Shown here: piece by piece, positions 6,034 through 7,142 of the stretch
Numbering within the stretch: the first letter of the stretch is position 1
Layout: each line of letters opens with the position of its first letter
Assembly (NCBI GenBank): GCA_946481225.1
Contig: CAMLNJ010000151.1
Span: forward strand, 1-7,142
Reading direction: 5' to 3'
Origin: an uncultured Verrucomicrobiota bacterium
Lineage (GTDB): Bacteria; Verrucomicrobiota; Verrucomicrobiae; Opitutales; Opitutaceae
Length of the DNA: 7,142 bases
The notes under the pieces: model-generated
Database searches by the model: none
What the model saw: the letters and a program-made list of their open reading frames with translations, nothing else
What the model was told of the DNA's origin: nothing
Translations under genes and position numbers: made by a program

Positions 6034-6984
6034 TTGAAGCCGATCCTCGCCCTTTCAACCTGTTGGAATTCTTTCCGTCACCATGACGGCTATGCGATGC
6101 TGCATGAAATCGCCGCCTTGGGTTTCACCCACGCGGAGCTGAGCCATGGCATCCGGATCGTGCTGGTCCCGGGCATCCTGAAGGCCGTGGAGGAGGGGCT
6201 GATCAAGATCAGTTCGACGCATAATTTTTGCCCGCTCCCCGCGGGCGTGACCCAAGCGGCTCCGAATTTGTTCGAGCCGTCGCAGGAAGACCGGCGCGAG
6301 CATGAGCAATGGCTGCGACACACGAAGCGTTCGATCGACTTTGCCGCGCAGGTGAAGGCGCGCGTGGTGGTGCTGCATCTGGGCAGCGTGAAGTTCTGGC
6401 TTTTCCCGCCGGGACGAAAAATCCAAGCGTATCTGCGCAACGCTCCCGACACGGTGGTCGCCACCGATGCGCGGTATCAAGCCGTGCTGCGGAAATCCTG
6501 TGAGAAGCTGCGCGGGCGGATGGGGCCTTTTTGGAAGCAGGTGCAGAAGAGCCTTGGTGCGATCTCGGCCTACGCCCGCGACCGCGGAGTGGCTTTGGGA
6601 TGCGAGAACCGCGAGAAGTTCGAGGAGCTGCCGCTGGACGACGATTTTCCGTCGTTCTTCGAAGGACTGCCGCCCGATACGCCCTGCGGTTACTGGCACG
6701 ACACGGGTCATGCCGACATCAAGGAAGGAATGGGTCTGATCAACCATCGCGCGCACTTGGAGCGCAACGCGAGCCGCCTGCTCGGTTTCCACCTCCATGA
6801 CGTTTCCGCCGCCGGAAAGGACCACCAGCCGGTCGGCGCGGGACGCATCGATTTCGAAATGATTAGCCGCTTCTGGCGTCCGGAGCAGTTGCTTACGCTT
6901 GAGCTCAGCCCGCGGGTTTCCACCGAGGACGTCGTTGCGTCGAAGGCGCGCGTCGAGGAGCTGATGGCCAAGCGGTTTGGCTGA
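6034..6984 (+). CDS. TIM-barrel protein, xylose isomerase-like / AP endonuclease family 2 fold
   Basis: A 316-residue protein whose motifs fit the metal-dependent TIM barrel shared by sugar epimerases/isomerases, inosose-type enzymes and endonuclease IV. Visible barrel elements are ALSTCWNSF (6-14, strand 1), AELSHGIR (34-41), VVVLHLGSV (111-119), GCENREKFEE (189-198), YWHDTGHAD (220-228), FHLHDV (252-257) and LTLELSP (287-293). Likely metal ligands are E191, D223 with H226, H253 or H255, and E290. DHQPVGAG at 263-270 resembles the loop after the His-containing strand in sugar epimerases. The start is taken at TTG 6034, because strand 1 begins right after it. The frame continues upstream into the rpsU terminator, which cannot be coding, and the next ATG at 6097 would remove strand 1. 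No Shine-Dalgarno, signal peptide or membrane segment is seen. Substrate unknown: sugar phosphate or cyclitol chemistry is more likely than DNA repair, but sequence alone does not settle this. Confidence 0.85.
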   Translation: MKPILALSTCWNSFRHHDGYAMLHEIAALGFTHAELSHGIRIVLVPGILKAVEEGLIKISSTHNFCPLPAGVTQAAPNLFEPSQEDRREHEQWLRHTKRSIDFAAQVKARVVVLHLGSVKFWLFPPGRKIQAYLRNAPDTVVATDARYQAVLRKSCEKLRGRMGPFWKQVQKSLGAISAYARDRGVALGCENREKFEELPLDDDFPSFFEGLPPDTPCGYWHDTGHADIKEGMGLINHRAHLERNASRLLGFHLHDVSAAGKDHQPVGAGRIDFEMISRFWRPEQLLTLELSPRVSTEDVVASKARVEELMAKRFG

Positions 6985-7001
6985 TCGCTCCGCGGGAGAG
7001 A

Positions 7002-7044
7002 CGGCGAGGCGAGCGCGAGCGCGTGCGGGGCTCTCGCCGGCGAG
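7002..7044. other. GC-rich inverted repeats between convergent genes, weak terminator candidate
   Basis: CGGCGAG (7002-7008) is complementary to CTCGCCG (7033-7039), with a 24-base loop. The perfect 12-bp palindrome CTCGCCGGCGAG occupies 7033-7044. The segment lies between the stop of the TIM-barrel gene (6984) and the apparent end of a minus-strand gene (7057), where a two-way terminator would be expected. There is no T tract on either strand, so intrinsic termination is doubtful. Confidence 0.25.
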
Positions 7045-7056
7045 ATGCGACGCGCC

Positions 7057-7142
7057 TCAGGCTATGCCCCGGACCTCGGTCGCGCCGTGCGTGAACAATT
7101 CACGGACCCAGCGGCGGTGCGGGCCGGACATGAGCACATGCT
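7057..7142 (-). CDS. Probable C-terminal end of a convergent gene, cut by the right edge
   Basis: Reading the minus strand from the window edge, one frame is open for 27 codons and ends at TGA (7059-7057). The tail reads in part GPHRRWVRELFTHGATEV, with a mix of charged and hydrophobic residues like a natural protein end. The other two minus frames give less protein-like sequence and also hit stops. It faces the TIM-barrel gene with a 72-nt gap. The fragment is too short to assign a family. Confidence 0.4.
   Translation of the reverse strand, partial: HVLMSGPHRRWVRELFTHGATEVRGIA

Noticed and set aside
6055..6825. Minus-strand open frame of 256 codons opposite the TIM-barrel gene
   Set aside because: The plus-strand product has coherent barrel motifs with metal ligands. 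The antisense product shows none and is explained by codon composition.

Overview
The window is GC-rich (roughly two thirds G+C by eye) bacterial chromosome. The protein style points to Verrucomicrobiota, probably an Opitutus-like lineage: a long DnaE with Ala/Pro-rich linkers, a short S21, a TIM-barrel protein of the xylose isomerase-like type, and weak or absent Shine-Dalgarno sites. The lineage is inferred from memory of such proteins, not from a search.

Layout. On the minus strand, reading right to left from 5551 to the left edge, lie dnaE (replicative DNA polymerase III alpha subunit, 1321 aa), a VapBC-type toxin-antitoxin pair (RHH antitoxin and PIN-domain RNase, overlapping by 14 nt), and the first 269 residues of a class I pyridine nucleotide-disulfide (FAD) oxidoreductase. 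The gaps are 50 nt, a 14-nt overlap, and 4 nt, so all four could share a transcript that begins before dnaE. A short repeat-rich element lies directly in front of the antitoxin and is the best candidate for a separate vapBC operator.

On the plus strand, diverging from dnaE across a 143-bp spacer, is rpsU (ribosomal protein S21), followed by a clear intrinsic terminator (5937-5975). Then comes a TIM-barrel protein of the AP endonuclease 2 / xylose isomerase-like superfamily, probably starting at TTG 6034. At the right edge a short minus-strand reading frame (7057-7142) looks like the C-terminal end of a convergent gene.

How they work together: dnaE and rpsU are core replication and translation genes sharing one divergent control region. 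The vapBC pair is an accessory module placed behind dnaE. The oxidoreductase and the TIM-barrel protein have no visible functional link to replication. Coding density is high and no stretch above 300 bases lacks a gene. I saw no tRNA, rRNA, CRISPR array, insertion sequence or phage gene. I did not find a convincing novel system. The most informative details are the apparently intact metal site of the DnaE PHP domain, the clamp-binding-like motif inside its low-complexity linker, and the repeat element before vapB.
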